Shown piece by piece: positions 12,801-27,800 of a DNA stretch of 64,000 bases (positions are counted from its first letter, which is position 1; each line of letters starts with the position of its first letter). The notes under the pieces are model-generated. The model was given only the letters and a program-made list of their open reading frames with translations. It did not search any database and was not told the DNA's origin. Source of the stretch: Bathymodiolus brooksi (Eukaryota; Mollusca; Bivalvia; Mytilida; Modiolidae); assembly GCA_963680875.1 (NCBI GenBank), contig OY804575.1, positions 106,300,505 to 106,364,504 on the forward strand. Direction: 5' to 3'. A program made the translations under genes and the position numbers.

Positions 12801-15800
12801 GAAGTATTGGTGGTGTAGTAGTGGCGATAGTGGTGGTTGTGATCCTTGTCATCTTTATCAGATAAGATAGTAACATTGATCCTATAGCAGGATGTATTGG
12901 TGGTGTAGTAATGGCGATAGTGTTGGTAGTGATCCTTGTCATCTTTATCAGGTAAGATAGTAGTAGTACTATCCTCTCCACCATAGCCTCAGACATGTAA
13001 CATTGATCCTATAGCAGGAGGTATTGGTGGTGTAGTAGTGGCGATAGTGTTGGTAGTGATTCTTGTCATCTTTATCAGGTAAGATAGCTACAGTACAGCT
13101 CTCTCCACCAGAACCTCAGACAAGTAACATTGATGCAATTGCAGGATGTATTGGTGGTGTAGTAGTGGCGATAGTGGTGGGAGTGATCCTTGTCATCTTT
13201 ATCAGGTAAGATAGTAGTAGTACATCTCTCTCCACCAGAGCCTCAGACAAGTAACATTGATGCAATAGCAGGATGTCTAGGTGGTGTAGTAGTTGCGATA
13301 GTGGTGGTTGTGATCCTTGTCATCTTTATCAGGTAAGATAGTACTAGTACAGCTCTTTCCACCATAGCCTCAGACAAGTATCATTGATCCCATAGCAGGA
13401 GGTATTGGTGGTGTAGTAGTGGCTATAGAGTTGGTAGTGATCCTTGTCATCTTTATCAGGTAAGATAGTAGTTGTACAATCCTCTCCACCATAGCCTCAG
13501 ACAAGTAACATTGATCCTATAGCAGGAAGTATTGGTGGTGTAGTAGTGGCGATAGTGGTGGTTGTGATCCTTGTCATCTTTATCAGATAAGATAGTAACA
13601 TTGATCCTACAGCAGGATGTATTGGTGGTGTAGTAATGGCGATAGTGTTGGTAGTGATCCTTGTCATCTTTATCAGGTAAGATAGTAGTAGTACAACTCT
13701 CTCCACCATAGCCTCAGACAAGTAACATTGATCCAATAGCATGGTGTATTGGTGGTGTAGTAGTGGCGATAGTGGTAGGTGTGATCTTTGTCATCTTTAT
13801 CATGTAAGATAGTTGCAGTTCAGCTCTCTCCACCAGAGCCTCAGACAAGTAACATTGATGCAATTGCAGGATGTATTGGTGGTGTAGTAGTGGCGATAGT
13901 GGTGGGAGTGATCCTTGTCATCTTTATCAGATAAGATAGTAACATTGATCCTATAGCAGGATGTATTGGTGGTGTAGTAGTGGCGATAGTGTTGGTAGTG
14001 ATTCTTGTCATCTTTATCAGGTAAGATAGTAGTAGTACAATCCTCTCCACCATAGCCTCAGACATGTAACATTGATCCTATAGCAGGAGGTATTGGTGGT
14101 GTAGTAGTGGCGATAGTGTTGGTAGTGATCCTTGTCATCTTTATCATGTAAGATAGTTGCAGTTCAGCTCTCTCCACCAGAACCTCAGACAAGTAACATT
14201 GATGCAATTGCAGGATGTATTGGTGGTGTAGTAGTGGCGATAGTGGTGGGAGTGATCCTTGTCATCTTTATCAGGTAAGATAGTAGTAGTACAACTCTCT
14301 CCACCAGAGCCTCAGACAAGTAACATTGATGCAATAGCAGGATGTATTGGTGGTGTAGTAGTGGCGATAGTGGTGGTTGTGATCCTTGTCATCTTTATCA
14401 GGTAAGATGGTAGTAGTACAGCTCTCCCCACCATAGCCTCAGACAAGTATCATTAATCCTATAGCAGGAGGTATTGGTAGTGTAGTAGTGGCTATAGTGT
14501 TGGTAGTGATCCTTGTCATCTTTATCAGGTAAGATAGTAGATGTACAATCCTCTCCACCATAGCCTCAGACAAGTAACATTGATCCTATAGCAGGAGGTA
14601 TTGGTGGTGTAGTAGTGGCGATAGTGGTGGTTGTGATCCTTGTCATCTTTATCAGAGAAGATAGTAACATTGATCCTATAGCAGGATGTATTGGTGGTGT
14701 AGGAATGGCGATAGTGGTGGTAGTGATCCTTGTCTTCTTAATCAGGTAAGATAGTAGTAGTACAACTCTCTCCACCATAGCCTCAGACAAGTACCATTGA
14801 TCCAATAGTAGGAGGTATTGGTGGTGTAGTAGTGGCGATAGTAGTGGTTGTGATCCTTGTCATCTTTACCAGGTAAGATGGTAATAGTACAATCCTCTCC
14901 ACCATTACTTCCGACAAGTAACATTGATCCTATAGCAGGAGGTATTGGTGGTGTAGTAATGGCGATAGTGGTGGTAGTGATCCTTGTCTTCTTTATCAGG
15001 TAAGATAGTTGCAGTACAGCTCTCTCCACCAGAGCCTCAGACAAGTAACATTGATGCAATAGCACGATGTATTGGTGGTGTAGAAGTGGCGATAGTGGTT
15101 GTTGTGATCCTTGTCTTCTTTATCAGGTAAAATAGTAGTAGTACAACTCTCTCCACCATAGCCTCAGACAAGTAACATTGATCCAATAGCAGGAGGTATT
15201 GGTGGTGTAGTAGTGGCGATAGTGGTGGTTGTGATCCTTGTCATCTTTATCAGGTAAGATAGTAATAGTACAACTCTCTCCACCAGAGCTTCAGAAAATT
15301 ACATTGATGCAATAGCAGGATGTATTGGTAGTGTACTAGTGGCGATAGTGGTAGGAGTGATCTTTGTCATCTTTATCAGGTAAGATAGTAGTAGTACAAT
15401 CCTCTCCACCATAGCCTCAGACAAGTAACATTGATCCTATAGCAGGGGGTATTGGTGGTGTAGTAGTGGCGATAGTGTTGGTAGTGATTCTTGTCATCTT
15501 TATCTCGTAAGATAGTTGCAGTACAGCTCTCTCCACCAGAGCCTCAGACAAGTAACATTGATCCTATAGCAGGAGGTATTGGTGGTATATTAATGGCGAT
15601 AGTGGTGGTAGTTATCCTTGTCTTCTTTATCAGGTAAGATAGTAGTAGTACAACTCTCTTCACCAGAGCCTCAGAAAAGTAACATTGATGCAATAGCAGG
15701 ATGTATTGATGGTGTACTAGTGGCGATAGTGGTAGGAGTGATCTTTTTCATCTTTATCAGGTAAGATAGTATTAGTACAATCCTCTCCACCATAGCCTCA

Positions 15801-18800
15801 GACATGTAACATTGATCCTATAGCAGGAGGTACTGGTGGTGTAGTAGTGGCGATAGTGTTGGTAGTGATCCTTGTCATCTTTATCAGGTAAGACAGTTGC
15901 AGTACAGCTCTCCTCACCAGAGCCTCAGACAAGTAACATTGATGCAATTGCAGGATGTATTGGTGGTGTAGTAGTGGCGATAGTGGTGGGAGTGATCCTT
16001 GTCATCTTTATCAGGTAAGATAATAGCAGTACAACTCTCTCCCCCAGAGCCTCAGACAGGTAACATTGATGCAATAGCAGGATGTATTGGTGGTGTAGTA
16101 GTGGCGATAGTGGTGGTTGTGATCCTTGTCATCTTTATCAGGTAAGAGAGTAGTAATACACTCTCTCCACCATAGCCTCAGACAAGTATCATTAATCCTA
16201 TAGCAGGAGGTATTGGTGGTGCAGTAGTGGCTATATTGTTGGCAGTGATCCTTGTCATCTTTATCAGGTAAGATAGTAATTGTACAATCCTCTGCACCAT
16301 AGCCTCAGACAAGTAACATTGATCCTATAGCAGGATGTATTGGTGGTGTAGTAGTGGCGATAGTGGTGGTTGTGATCCTTGTCATCTTTATCAGGTAAGA
16401 TAGTAGTAGTACAGCTCTCTCCACCATAGCCTCACACAAGTATCATTAATCCTATAGCAGGAGGTATTGGTGGTGTAGTAGTGGCTATAGTGTTGGTAGT
16501 GATCCTGGTCATCTTTATCAGGTAAGATAGTAGTAGTACAGCTCTCTCCACCAGAGCTTCAGAAAAGTAACATTGATGCAATTGCAGGATGTATTGGTGG
16601 TGTACTAGTGCCGATAGTGGTAGGCGTGATCCTTGTCATCTTTATCAGGTAAGATAGTAGTAGTACAATCCTCTCCACCATAGCCTCAGACAAGTAACAT
16701 TGATCCTATAGCAGGAGGTATTGGTAGTGTAGTAGTGGCGATAGTGTTGGTAGTGATTCTTGTCATCTTTATCAGGTAAGATAGTTGTAGTACAGCTCTC
16801 TCCACCAGAGCCTCAGACAAGTAACATTAATCCTATAGCAGGAGGTATTGGTGGTGTAGTAGTGGCTATTGTGGTGGTAGTGATCCTTGTCATCTTTATC
16901 AGGTAAGATAGTAACATTGATCCTATAGCAGGATGTATTGGTGGTGTAGGAATGGCGATAGTGGTGGTAGTGATCCTTGTCTTCTTTATCAGTTAAGATA
17001 GTAGTAGTGCAACTCTCTCCACCATAGCCTCAGACAAGTAACATTGATCCAATAGCATGGTGTATTGGTGGTGTAGTAGTGGCGATAGTGGTGGATGTGA
17101 TCCTTGTCATCTTTATCAGGTAAGATAGTAGTAGTACAATCCTCTCCTCCATAGCCTCAGACATGTAACATTGATCCTATAGCAGGATGTATTGGTGGTG
17201 TAGTAATGGCGATAGTGGTGGTAGTTATCCTTGACTTCTTTATCAGGTAAGATAGTAGTAGTACAACTCTCTTCACCAGAGCCTCAGAAAAGTAACATTG
17301 ATGCAATAGCAGGATGTATTGATGGTGTACTAGTGGCGATAGTGGTAGGAGTGATCTTTGTCATCTTTACCAGGTAAGATGGTAATAGTACAATCCTCTC
17401 CACCATAGCTTCAGACAAGTAACATTAATCCTATAGCAGGAGGTATTGGTGGTGTAGTAGTGGCTATAGTGGTGGTAGTGATCCTTGTCATCTTTATCAG
17501 GTAAGATAGTAGTTATACAATCCTCTCCTCCATAGCCTCAGACATGTAACATTGATCCTATAGCAGGAGGTATTGGTGGTATAATAATGGCGATAGTGGT
17601 GGTAGTTATCCTTGTCTACTTTATCAGGTAAGATAGTAATAGTACAACTCTCTCCACCAGAGCTTCAGAAAAGTAACATTGATGCAATAGCAGGATGTAT
17701 TGGTGGTGTACTAGTGGCGATAGTGGTGGGAGTGATCCTTGTCTTCTTTATCAGGTAAGATAGTAGTAGTACCATCCTCTCCACCATAGCCTCAGACAAG
17801 TAGCATTGATGCTCTAATAGGAGGTATTGGGGTGTAGTAGTGGCTATAGTGTTGGTAGTGATCCTTGTCTTCTTTATCAGGTAAGATAGTAATAGTACAA
17901 CTCTCTCCACCAGAGCCTCAGACAAGTAACATTGATGCAATAGCAGGATGTATTGGTGGTGCAGTAGTGGCTATATTGTTGGCAGTGATCCTTGTCATCT
18001 TTATCAGGTAAGATAGTAATTGTACAATCCTCTGCACCATAGCCTCAGAAAAGTAACATTGATCCTATATCAGGAGGTATTAGTGGTGTAGTAATGGCGA
18101 TAGTGGTGGTAGTGATCCTTGTCTTCTTTATCAGGTAAGATAGTAGTAGTACAACTCTCTCCACCATAGCCTCAGACAAGTAACATTGATCCAATAGCAT
18201 GATGTATTGGTGGTGTAGTAGTGGCGATAGTGGTGGGGGTGATCCTTGTCATCTTTATCAGGTAAGATAGTAGTAGTACAATCCTCTGCACCATAGCCTC
18301 AGACAAGTAACATTGATCCTATAGCAGGTTGTATTGGTGGTGTAGTAGTGGCGATAGTGGTGGTTGTGATCCTTGTCATCTTTTTCAGGTAAGATAGTAG
18401 TAGTACAGCTCTCTCCACCATAGCCTCAGACAAGTATCATTAATCCTATAGAAGGAGGTATTGGTGGTGTAGTAGTGGCTATAGTGTTGGTAGTGATCCT
18501 TGTCATCTTTATCAGGTAAGATGGTAGTTGTACAATAATCTCCACCATAGCCTCAGACAAGTAACATTGATCCTATATCAGGAGGTATTGGTGGTGTAGT
18601 AGTGGCGATAGTGGTGGTTGTGATCCTTGTCATCTTTATCAGGTAAGATAGTAGTAGTACAATCCTCTGCACCATAGCCTCAGACAAGTAACATTGATCC
18701 TATATCAGGAGGTATTGGTTATGTTGTAGTGGCGATAGTGGTGGTTGTGATCCTTGTCATCTTTATCAGGTAAAATAGTAGTAGTACAATCCTCTCCACC

Positions 18801-21800
18801 ATAGCCTCAGACAAGCAACATTGATCTTATATCAGGAGGTATTGGTGGTGTAGTAGTGGCGATAGTGGTGGTTGTGATCCTTGTCATCTTTATCAGGTAA
18901 GATAGTAGTAGTACAGCTCTCTCCACCATAGCCTCACACAAGTATCATTAATCCTATAGCAGGAGGTATTGGTGGTGTAGAAGTGGCGATAGTGGTAGGA
19001 GTGATCCTTGTCATCTTTATCAGGTAAGATAGTAGTATTACAATCCTCTCCACCATAGCCTCAGACAAGTAACATTGATCCTACAGCAGGAGGTATTGGT
19101 GGTGTAGTAGTGGCGATAGTGTTGGTAGTGATTCTTGTCATCTTTATCAGGTAAGATAGTTGCAGTACAGCTCTCTCCACCAGAGCCTCAGACAAGTAAC
19201 ATTAATCCTATAGCAGGAGGTATTGGTGGTATAGTAATGGCGATAGTGGTGGTAGTGATCCGTGTCTCCTTTATCAGGTAAGATAGTAGTAGTACAACTC
19301 TCTCCACCAGAGCCTCAGAAAAGTAACATTGATGCAATAGCAGGATGTATTGATGGTGTACTAGTGACGTTAGTGGTAGGAGTGATCTTTGTCATCTTTA
19401 TCAGGTAAGATAGTAGTAGTACAATTCTCTCCACCATAGCCTCAGACATGTAACATTGATCCTATAGCAGGAGGTATTGGTGGTGTAGTAGTGGCGATAG
19501 TGTTGGTAGTGATCCTTGTCATCTTTATCAGGTAAGATAGTTGCAGTTCAGCTCTCTCCACCAGAGCCTCAGACAAGTAACATTGATGCAATTGCAGGAT
19601 GTATTGGTGGAGTAGTAGTGGCGATAGTGGTGGGAGTGATCCTTGTCATCTTTATCAGATAAGATAGTAGTAGTACAACTCTCTCCACCAGAGCCTCAGA
19701 CAAGTAACATTGATGCAATAGCAGGATGTATTGGTGGTGTAGTAGTGGCGATAGTGGTGGTTGTGATCCTTGTCATCGTTATCAGGTAAGATAGTAGTTG
19801 TACAATCCTCTCCACCATAGCCTCAGACAAGTAACATTGATCCTATAGCAGGAGGTATTGGTGGTGTAGTAGTGGCGATAGTGGTGGTTGTGATCCTTGT
19901 CATCTTTATCAGGTAAGATAGTAACATTGATCCTATAGCAGGATATATTGGTGGTGTAGGAATGGCGATAGTGGTGGTAGTGATCCTTGTCTTCTTTATC
20001 AGTTAAGATAGTAGTAGTGCAACTCTCTCCACCATAGCCTCAGACAAGTAACATTGATGCAATAGCAGGATGTATTGGTGGTGTACTAGTGGCGATAGTG
20101 GTAGGAGTGATCCTTGTCATCTTTATCAGGTAAGATAGTAGTAGTATAATCCTCTCCACCATAGCCTCAGACAAGTAACATTGATCCTATAGCAGGAGGT
20201 ATTGGTGGTGTAGTAGTGGCGATAGTGTTGGTAGTGATTCTTGTCATCTTTATCAGGTAAAATAGTTGCAGTACAGCTCTCTCCACCAGAGCCTCAGACA
20301 AGTAACATTAATCCAATAACAGGCGATATTGGTGGTGTAGTAGTGGCTATAGTGTTGGTAGTGATCCTTGTCATCTTTATCAGGTAAGATAGTAGTTATA
20401 CAATCCTCTCCTCCATAGCCTCAGACAAGTAACATTCATCCTATAGCAGGAGGTATTGGTGGTGTAGTAATGGCGATAGTGGTGGTAGTAATCCTTGTCT
20501 CCTTCATCAGGTAAGATAGTAGTAGTACAACTCTCTCCACCATAGCCTCAGACAAGTAACATTGATGCAATAACAGGATGTATTGATGGTGTACTAGTGG
20601 CGATAGAGGTAGGAGTGATCTTTGTCATCTTTATCAGGTAAGATAGTAGTAGTACAATCCTATCCACCATAGCTTCAGACATGTAACATTGATCCTATAG
20701 CAGGAGGTATTGGTGGTGTAGTAATGGCGATAGTGGTGGTAGTGATCCTTGTCTTCTTTATCAGGTAAGATAGTTGCAGTACAGCTTTCTCCACCAGAGC
20801 CTCAGACAAGTAACATTGATGCAATTGCAGGATGTATTGGTGGTGTAGTAGTTGCGATAGTGGTGGGAGTGATCCTTGTCATCTTTATCAGGTAAGATAA
20901 TAGTAGTACAACTCTCTCCACCAGAGCCTCAGACAAGTAACATTGATGCAATAGCAGGATGTATTGGTGGTGTAGAAGTGGCGATAGTGGTGGTTGTGAT
21001 CCTTGTCATCTTTACCAGGTAAGATGGTATTAGTACAATCCTCTCCACCATTGCCTCCGACAAGTAACATTGATCCTATAGCAGGAGGTATTGGTGGTGT
21101 AGTAATGGCGATAGTGGTGGTAGTGATCCTTGTCTTCTTTATGAGGTAAGATAGTTGTAGTACAGCTCTCTCCACCTGAGCCTCAGACAAGTAACATTGA
21201 TGCAATTGCAGGATGTATTGGTGGTGTAGTAGTGGCGATAGTGGTGGGAGTGATCCTTGTCATCTTTATCAGGTAAGATAATAGTAGTACAGCTCTCTCC
21301 ACCAGAGCCTCAGACAAGTAACATTGATGCAATAGCAGGATGTATTGGTGGTGTAGAAGTGGCGATAGTGGTGGTTGTGATCCTTGTCATCTTTATCAGG
21401 TAAGATAGTAGTAGTACAATCCTCTCCACCATAGCTTCAGACATGTAACATTGATCCTATAGCAAGAGGTATTGGTGGTGTAGTAATGCCGATAGTGGTG
21501 GTAGTGATCTTTGTCTTCTTTATCAGGTAAGATAGTTGCAGTACAGCTTTCTCCACCAGAGCCTCAGACAAGTAACATTGATGCAATTGCAGGATGTATT
21601 GGTGGTGTAGTAGTGGCGATAGTGGTGGGAGTGATCCTTGTCATCTTTATCAGGTAAGATAATAGTAGTACAACTCTCTCCACCAGAGCCTCAGACAAGT
21701 AACATTGATGCAATAGCAGGATGTATTGGTGGTGTAGAAGTGGCGATAGTGGTGGTTGTGATCCTTGTCATCTTTACCAGGTAAGATGGTATTAGTACAA

Positions 21801-24800
21801 TCCTCTCCACCATAGCCTCCGACAAGTAACATTGATCCTATAGCAGGAGGTATTGGTGGTGTAGTAATGGCGATAGTGGTGGTAGTGATCCTTGTCTTCT
21901 TTATGAGGTAAGATAGTTGTAGTACAGCTCTCTCCACCAGAGCCTCAGACAAGAAACATTGATCCTATATCAGGCGGTATTGGTGTTGTAATAGTGGCGA
22001 TAGTGGTGGTTGTGATCCTTGTCATCTTTATCAGGTAAGATAGTAATAGTACAACTCTCTCCACCAGAGTTTCAGAAAAGTAACATTGATGCAATAGCAG
22101 GATGTATTGGTGGTGTACTAGTGGCGATTGTGGTAGGAGTGATCCTTGTCTTCTTTATAAGGTAAGATAGTTGCAGTCCAGCTCTCTCCACCAGAGCCTC
22201 AGACAAGTAACATTGATGCAATAGCAGGATGTATTGGTGGTGTAGAAGTGGCGATAGTGGTGGTTGTGATCCTAGTCATCTTTATCAGGTAAGATAGTAG
22301 TAGTACACTCTCTCCACCATAGCCTCAGACAAGTATCATTAATCCTATAGTAGGAGGTATTGGTGGTGCAGTAGTGGCTATAGTGTTGGTAGTGATCCTT
22401 GTCATCTTTATCAGGTAAGATAGTAATTCTACAATCCTCTGCACCATAGCCTCAGACAAGTAACATTGATCCTATATCAGGAGGTATTGGTGGTGTGGTA
22501 GTGGCGATAGTGGTGGTAGTGATCCTTGTCCTCTTTATCAGGTAAGATAGTAGTAGTACAACTCTCTCCACCATAGCCTCAGACAAGTAACATTGATCCA
22601 ATAGCAGGAGGTATTGGTGGTGTAGTAGTGGCGATAGTGGTGGGGGTGATCCTTGTCATCTTTATCAGGTAAGATAGTAGTAGTACAATCCTCTGCACCA
22701 TAGCCTCAGACAAGTAACATTGATCCTATAGCAGGATGTATTGGTGGTGTAGTAGTTGCGATAGTGGTGGTTGTGATCCTTGTCATCTTTATCAGATAAG
22801 ATAGTAGTAGTACAGCTCTCTCCACCATAGCCTCAGACAAGAAACATTGATCCTATATCAGGCGGTATTGGTGTTGTAATAGTGGCGATAGTGGTGGTTG
22901 TGATCCTTGTCATCTTTATCAGGTAAGATAGTAATAGTACAACTCTCTCCACCAGAGTTTCAGAAAAGTAACATTGATGCAATAGCAGGATGTATTGGTG
23001 GTGTACTAGTGGCGATTGTGGTAGGAGTGATCCTTGTCTTCTTTATAAGGTAAGATAGTTGCAGTCCAGCTCTCTCCACCAGAGCCTCAGACAAGTAACA
23101 TTAATCCTATAGCAGGAGGTATTGGTGGTGTAGTAGTGGCTATAGTGTTGGTAGTGATCCTTGTCATCTTTATCAGGTAGGATAGTAGTTATACAATCCT
23201 CTCCTCCATAGCCTCAGACAAGTAACATTGATCCTATAGCAGGATGTATTGGTGGTGTAGTAGTGGCGATAGTGGTGGTTGTGATCCTTGTCATATTTAT
23301 CAGGTAAGATAGTAATAGTACAACTCTCTCCACCATAGCCTCAGACAAGTAACATTGATCCAATAGCATGGTGTATTGGTGGTGTAGTAGTGGCGATAGT
23401 GGTGGGGTTGATCCTTGTCATCTTTATCAGGTAAGATAGTAGTAGTACAATCATCTGCACCATAGCCTCAGACAAGTAACATTGATCCTATAGCAGGATG
23501 TATTGGTGGTGTAGTAATGGCGATAGTGTTGGTAGTGATCCTTGTCATCTTTATCAGGTAAGATAGTAGTAGTACAATCATCTTCACCAGAGCCTCAGAA
23601 AAGTAACATTGATGCAATAGCAGGATGTATTGATGGTGTAGTAGTGGCGATAGTGGTAGGAGTGATCTTTGTCATCTTTATCAGGTAAGATAGTAGTAGT
23701 ACAATCCTCTCCACCATAGCCTCAGACATGTAACATTGATCCTATAGCAGGAGGTATTGGTGGTGTAGTAATGGCGATAGTGGTGGTAGTGATCCTTGTC
23801 TTCTTTATCAGGTAAGATAGTTGCAGTACAGCTCTCTCCACCAGAGCCTCAGACAAGTAACATTGATGCAATTGCAGGATGTTTTGGTGGTGTAGTAGTG
23901 GCGATAGTGGTGGGAGTGATCCTTGTCATCTTTATCAGGGAAGATAATAGTAGTACAACTCTCTCCACCAGAGCCTCAGATAAGTAACATTGATGCAATA
24001 GCAGGATGTATTGGTGGTGTAGAAGTGGCGATAGTGGTGGTTGTGATCCTAGTCATCTTTATCAGGTAAGATAGTAGTAGTACACTCTCTCCACCATAGC
24101 CTCAGACAAGTATCATTAATCCTATAGCAGGAGGTATTGGTGGTGCAGTAGTGGCTATAGTGTTGGTAGTGATCCTTGTCATCTTTACCAGGTAAGATAG
24201 TAGTTGTACAATAATCTCCACCATAGCCTCAGACAAGCAACATTGATCCTATATCAGGAGGTATTGGTGGTGTAGTAGTGGGGATAGTTTTGGTTGTGAT
24301 CCTTGTCATCTTTATCAGGTAAGATAGTAACATTGATCCTATAGCAGGAGGTATTGGTGGTGTAGTAATGGCGATAGTATTGGTAGTGATCCTTGTCATC
24401 TTTATCAGGTAAGATAGTAGTAGTACAAGTCTCTCCACCATAGCCTCAGACAAGTAACATTGATCCAATAGCAGGAGGTATTAGTGGTGTAGTAGTGACG
24501 ATAGTGGTGGTAGTGATCCTTGTCATCTTTATCAGGTAAGATAGTAGTAGTACAATCCTCTGCACCATAGCCTCAGACAAGTAACATTGATCCTATAGCA
24601 GGATGTATTGGTGGTGTAGTAGTGGCGATAGTGGTAGGAGTGATCTTTGTCATCTTTATCAGGTAAGATAGTAGTAGTACAGCTCTCTCCACCATAGCCT
24701 CAGACAAGTATCATTAATCCTATAGCAGGAGGTATTGGTGGTGTAGAAGTGGCTATAGTGTTGGTAGTGAACCTTGTCATCTTTATCAGGTAAGATAGTA

Positions 24801-27800
24801 GTTGTACAATAATCTCCACCAGAGCTTCAGAAAAGTAACATTGATGCAATAGCAGGATGTATTGGTGGTGTACTAGTGGCGATAGTGGTAGGAGTGATCC
24901 TTGTCATCTTTATCAGGTAAGATAGTTGTAGTATAATCCTCTCCACCATAGCCTCAGATAAGTAACATTGATCCTATAGCAGGAGGTATTGGTGGTGTAG
25001 TAGTGGCGATAGTGTTGGTAGTGATTCTTGTCATCTTTATCAGGTAAGATAGTTGCAGTACAGCTCTCTCCTCCATAGCCTCAGACAAGTAACATTAATC
25101 CTATAGCAGGAGGTATTGGTGGTGTAGTAGTGGCTATAGTGGTGGTAGTGATCCTTGTCATCTTTATCAGGTAAGATAGTAGTAATACAATCCTCTCCTC
25201 CATAGCCTCAGACAAGTAACATTGATCCTATAGCAGGAGGTATTGGTGGTGTAGTAGTGGCGATAGTGGTGGGGGTGATCCTTGTCATCTTTATCAGGTA
25301 AGATAGTAGTAGTACAATCATCTGCACCATAGCCTCAGACAAGTAACATTGATCCTATAGCAGGATGTATTGGTGGTGTAGTAATGGCGATAGTGGTGGT
25401 AGTTATCCTTGTCTTCTTTATCAGGTAAGATAGTTGCAGTACAACTCTCTTCACCAGAGCCTCAGACAAGTAACATTGATCCAATAGCATGGTGTATTGG
25501 TGGTGTAGTAGTGGCGATAGTGTTGGTAGTGATTCTTGTCATCTTTATCAGGTAAGATAATAGTAGTACAACTCTCTACACCAGAGCCTCAGAAAAGTAA
25601 CATTGATGCAATAGCAGGATGTATTGATGGTGTACTAGTGGCGATAGTGGTAGGAGTGATCTTTGTCATCTTTATCAGGTAAGATAGTAGTAGTACAATC
25701 CTCTCCACCATAGCCTCAGACATGTAACATTGGTCCTATAGCAGGAGGTATTGGTGGTGTAGTAGTGGCGATAGTGGTGGTTGTGATCCTTGTCATCTAT
25801 ATCAGGTAAGATAGTAGTAGTACACTCTCTCCACCATAGCCTCAGACAAGTATCTTTAATCCTATAGCAGGAGGTATTGGTGGTGCAGTAGTGGCTATAG
25901 TGTTGGTAGTGATCCCTGTCATCTTTATCAGGTAAGATAGTAGTTGTACAATCCTCTCCACCATAGCCTCAGACAAGTAACATTGATCCTATATCAAGAG
26001 GTACTGGTGGTGCAGTAGTGGCTATATTGTTGGCAGTGATCCTTGTCATCTTTATCAGGTAAGATAGTAATAGTACAACTCTCTCCACCATAGCCTCAGA
26101 CAAGTAACATTGATCCGATAGCAGGATGTATTGGTGGTGGAGTAGTGGCGATAGTGGTGGGGGTGATCCTTGTCATCTTTATCAGGTAAGATAGTAGTAG
26201 TACAATCCTCTGCACCATAGCCTCAGACAAGTAACATTGATCCTATAGCAGGATGTATAGGTGGTGTAGTAGTGGCGATAGTGGTGGTTGTGATCCTTGT
26301 CATCTTTATCAGGTAAGATAGTAGTAGTACAGCTCTCTCCACCATAGCCTCAGACAAGCAACATTGATCCTATATCAGGAGGTATTGGTGGTGTAGTAGT
26401 GGCGATAGTGGTGGTTGTGATCCTTGTCATCTTTATCAGGTAAGATGGTAGTAGTACAACTCTCTCCACCAGATCCTCAGAAAAGTAACATTGATCCGAT
26501 AGCAGAATGTATTGGTGATGTAGTAGTGGCGATAGTGGTGGGGGTGATCCTTGTCATCTTTATCAGGTAAGATAGTAACATTGATCCTATAGCAGGATGT
26601 ATTGGTGGTGTAGTAATGGCGATAGTGGTGGTAGTGATCCTTGTCATCTTTATCAGGTAAGATAGTAGTAGTACAACTCTCTCCACCAGATCCTCAGAAA
26701 AGTAACATTGATCCGATAGCAGAATGTATTGGTGATGTAGTAGTGGCGATAGTGGTGGGGGTGATCCTTGTCATCTTTATCAGGTAAGATAGTAGTAGTA
26801 CAATCCTCTGCAACATAGCCTCAGACAAGTAACATTGATCCTATATCAGGAGGTATTGGTGGTGTAGTAGTGGCGATAGTGGTGGGAGTGATCCTTGTCA
26901 TCTTTATCAGGTAAGAAAGTAGTAGTTCAACTCTCTCCACCAGAGCCTCAGACAAGTAACATTGATGCAATAGCAGGATGTATTGGTGGTGTAGTAGTGG
27001 CGATAGTGGTGGTTGTGATCCTTGTCATCTTTATCAGGTAAGATGGTAGTAGTACAACTCTCTCCACCATAGCCTCAGACAAGTATCATTAATCCTATAG
27101 CAGGAGGTATTGGTGGTGTAGTAGTGGTTATAGTGTTGGTAGTGATCCTTGTCATCTTTATCAGGTAAGATAGTAGTTGTACAATCCTCTCCACCATAGC
27201 CTCAGACAAGTAACATTGGTCCTATAGCAGGAGGTATTGGTGGTGTAGTAGTGGCGATAGTGGTGGTTGTGATCCTTGTCATCTTTATAAGGTAAGATAG
27301 TAACATTGATCCTATAGCAGGATGTATTGGTGGTGTAAGAATGGCGATAGTGGTGGTAGTGATCCTTGTCTTCTTTATCAGGTAAGATAGTAGTAGTACA
27401 ACTCTCTCCACCATAGCCTCAGACAAGTAACATTGATACAATAGTAGGAGGTATTGGTGGCGTAGTAGTGGCGATATTGGTGGTTGTGATCCTTGTCATC
27501 TTTACCAGGTAAGATTGCAATAGTACAATCCTCTTCACCATAGCCTCCGACAAGTAACATTGATCCTATAGCAGGAGGTATTGGTGGTGTAGTAATGGCG
27601 ATAGTGGTGGTAGTGATCCTTGTCTTCTTTATCAGGTAAGATAGTTGCAGTACAGCTCTCTCCACCAGAGCCTCAGACAAGTAACATTGATGCAATTGCA
27701 GGAGGTATTGGTGGTGTAGTAGTGGCGATAGTGGTGGGAGTGATCCTTGTCATCTTTATCAGGTAAGATAATAGTAGTACAAATCTCTCCAACAGAGCCT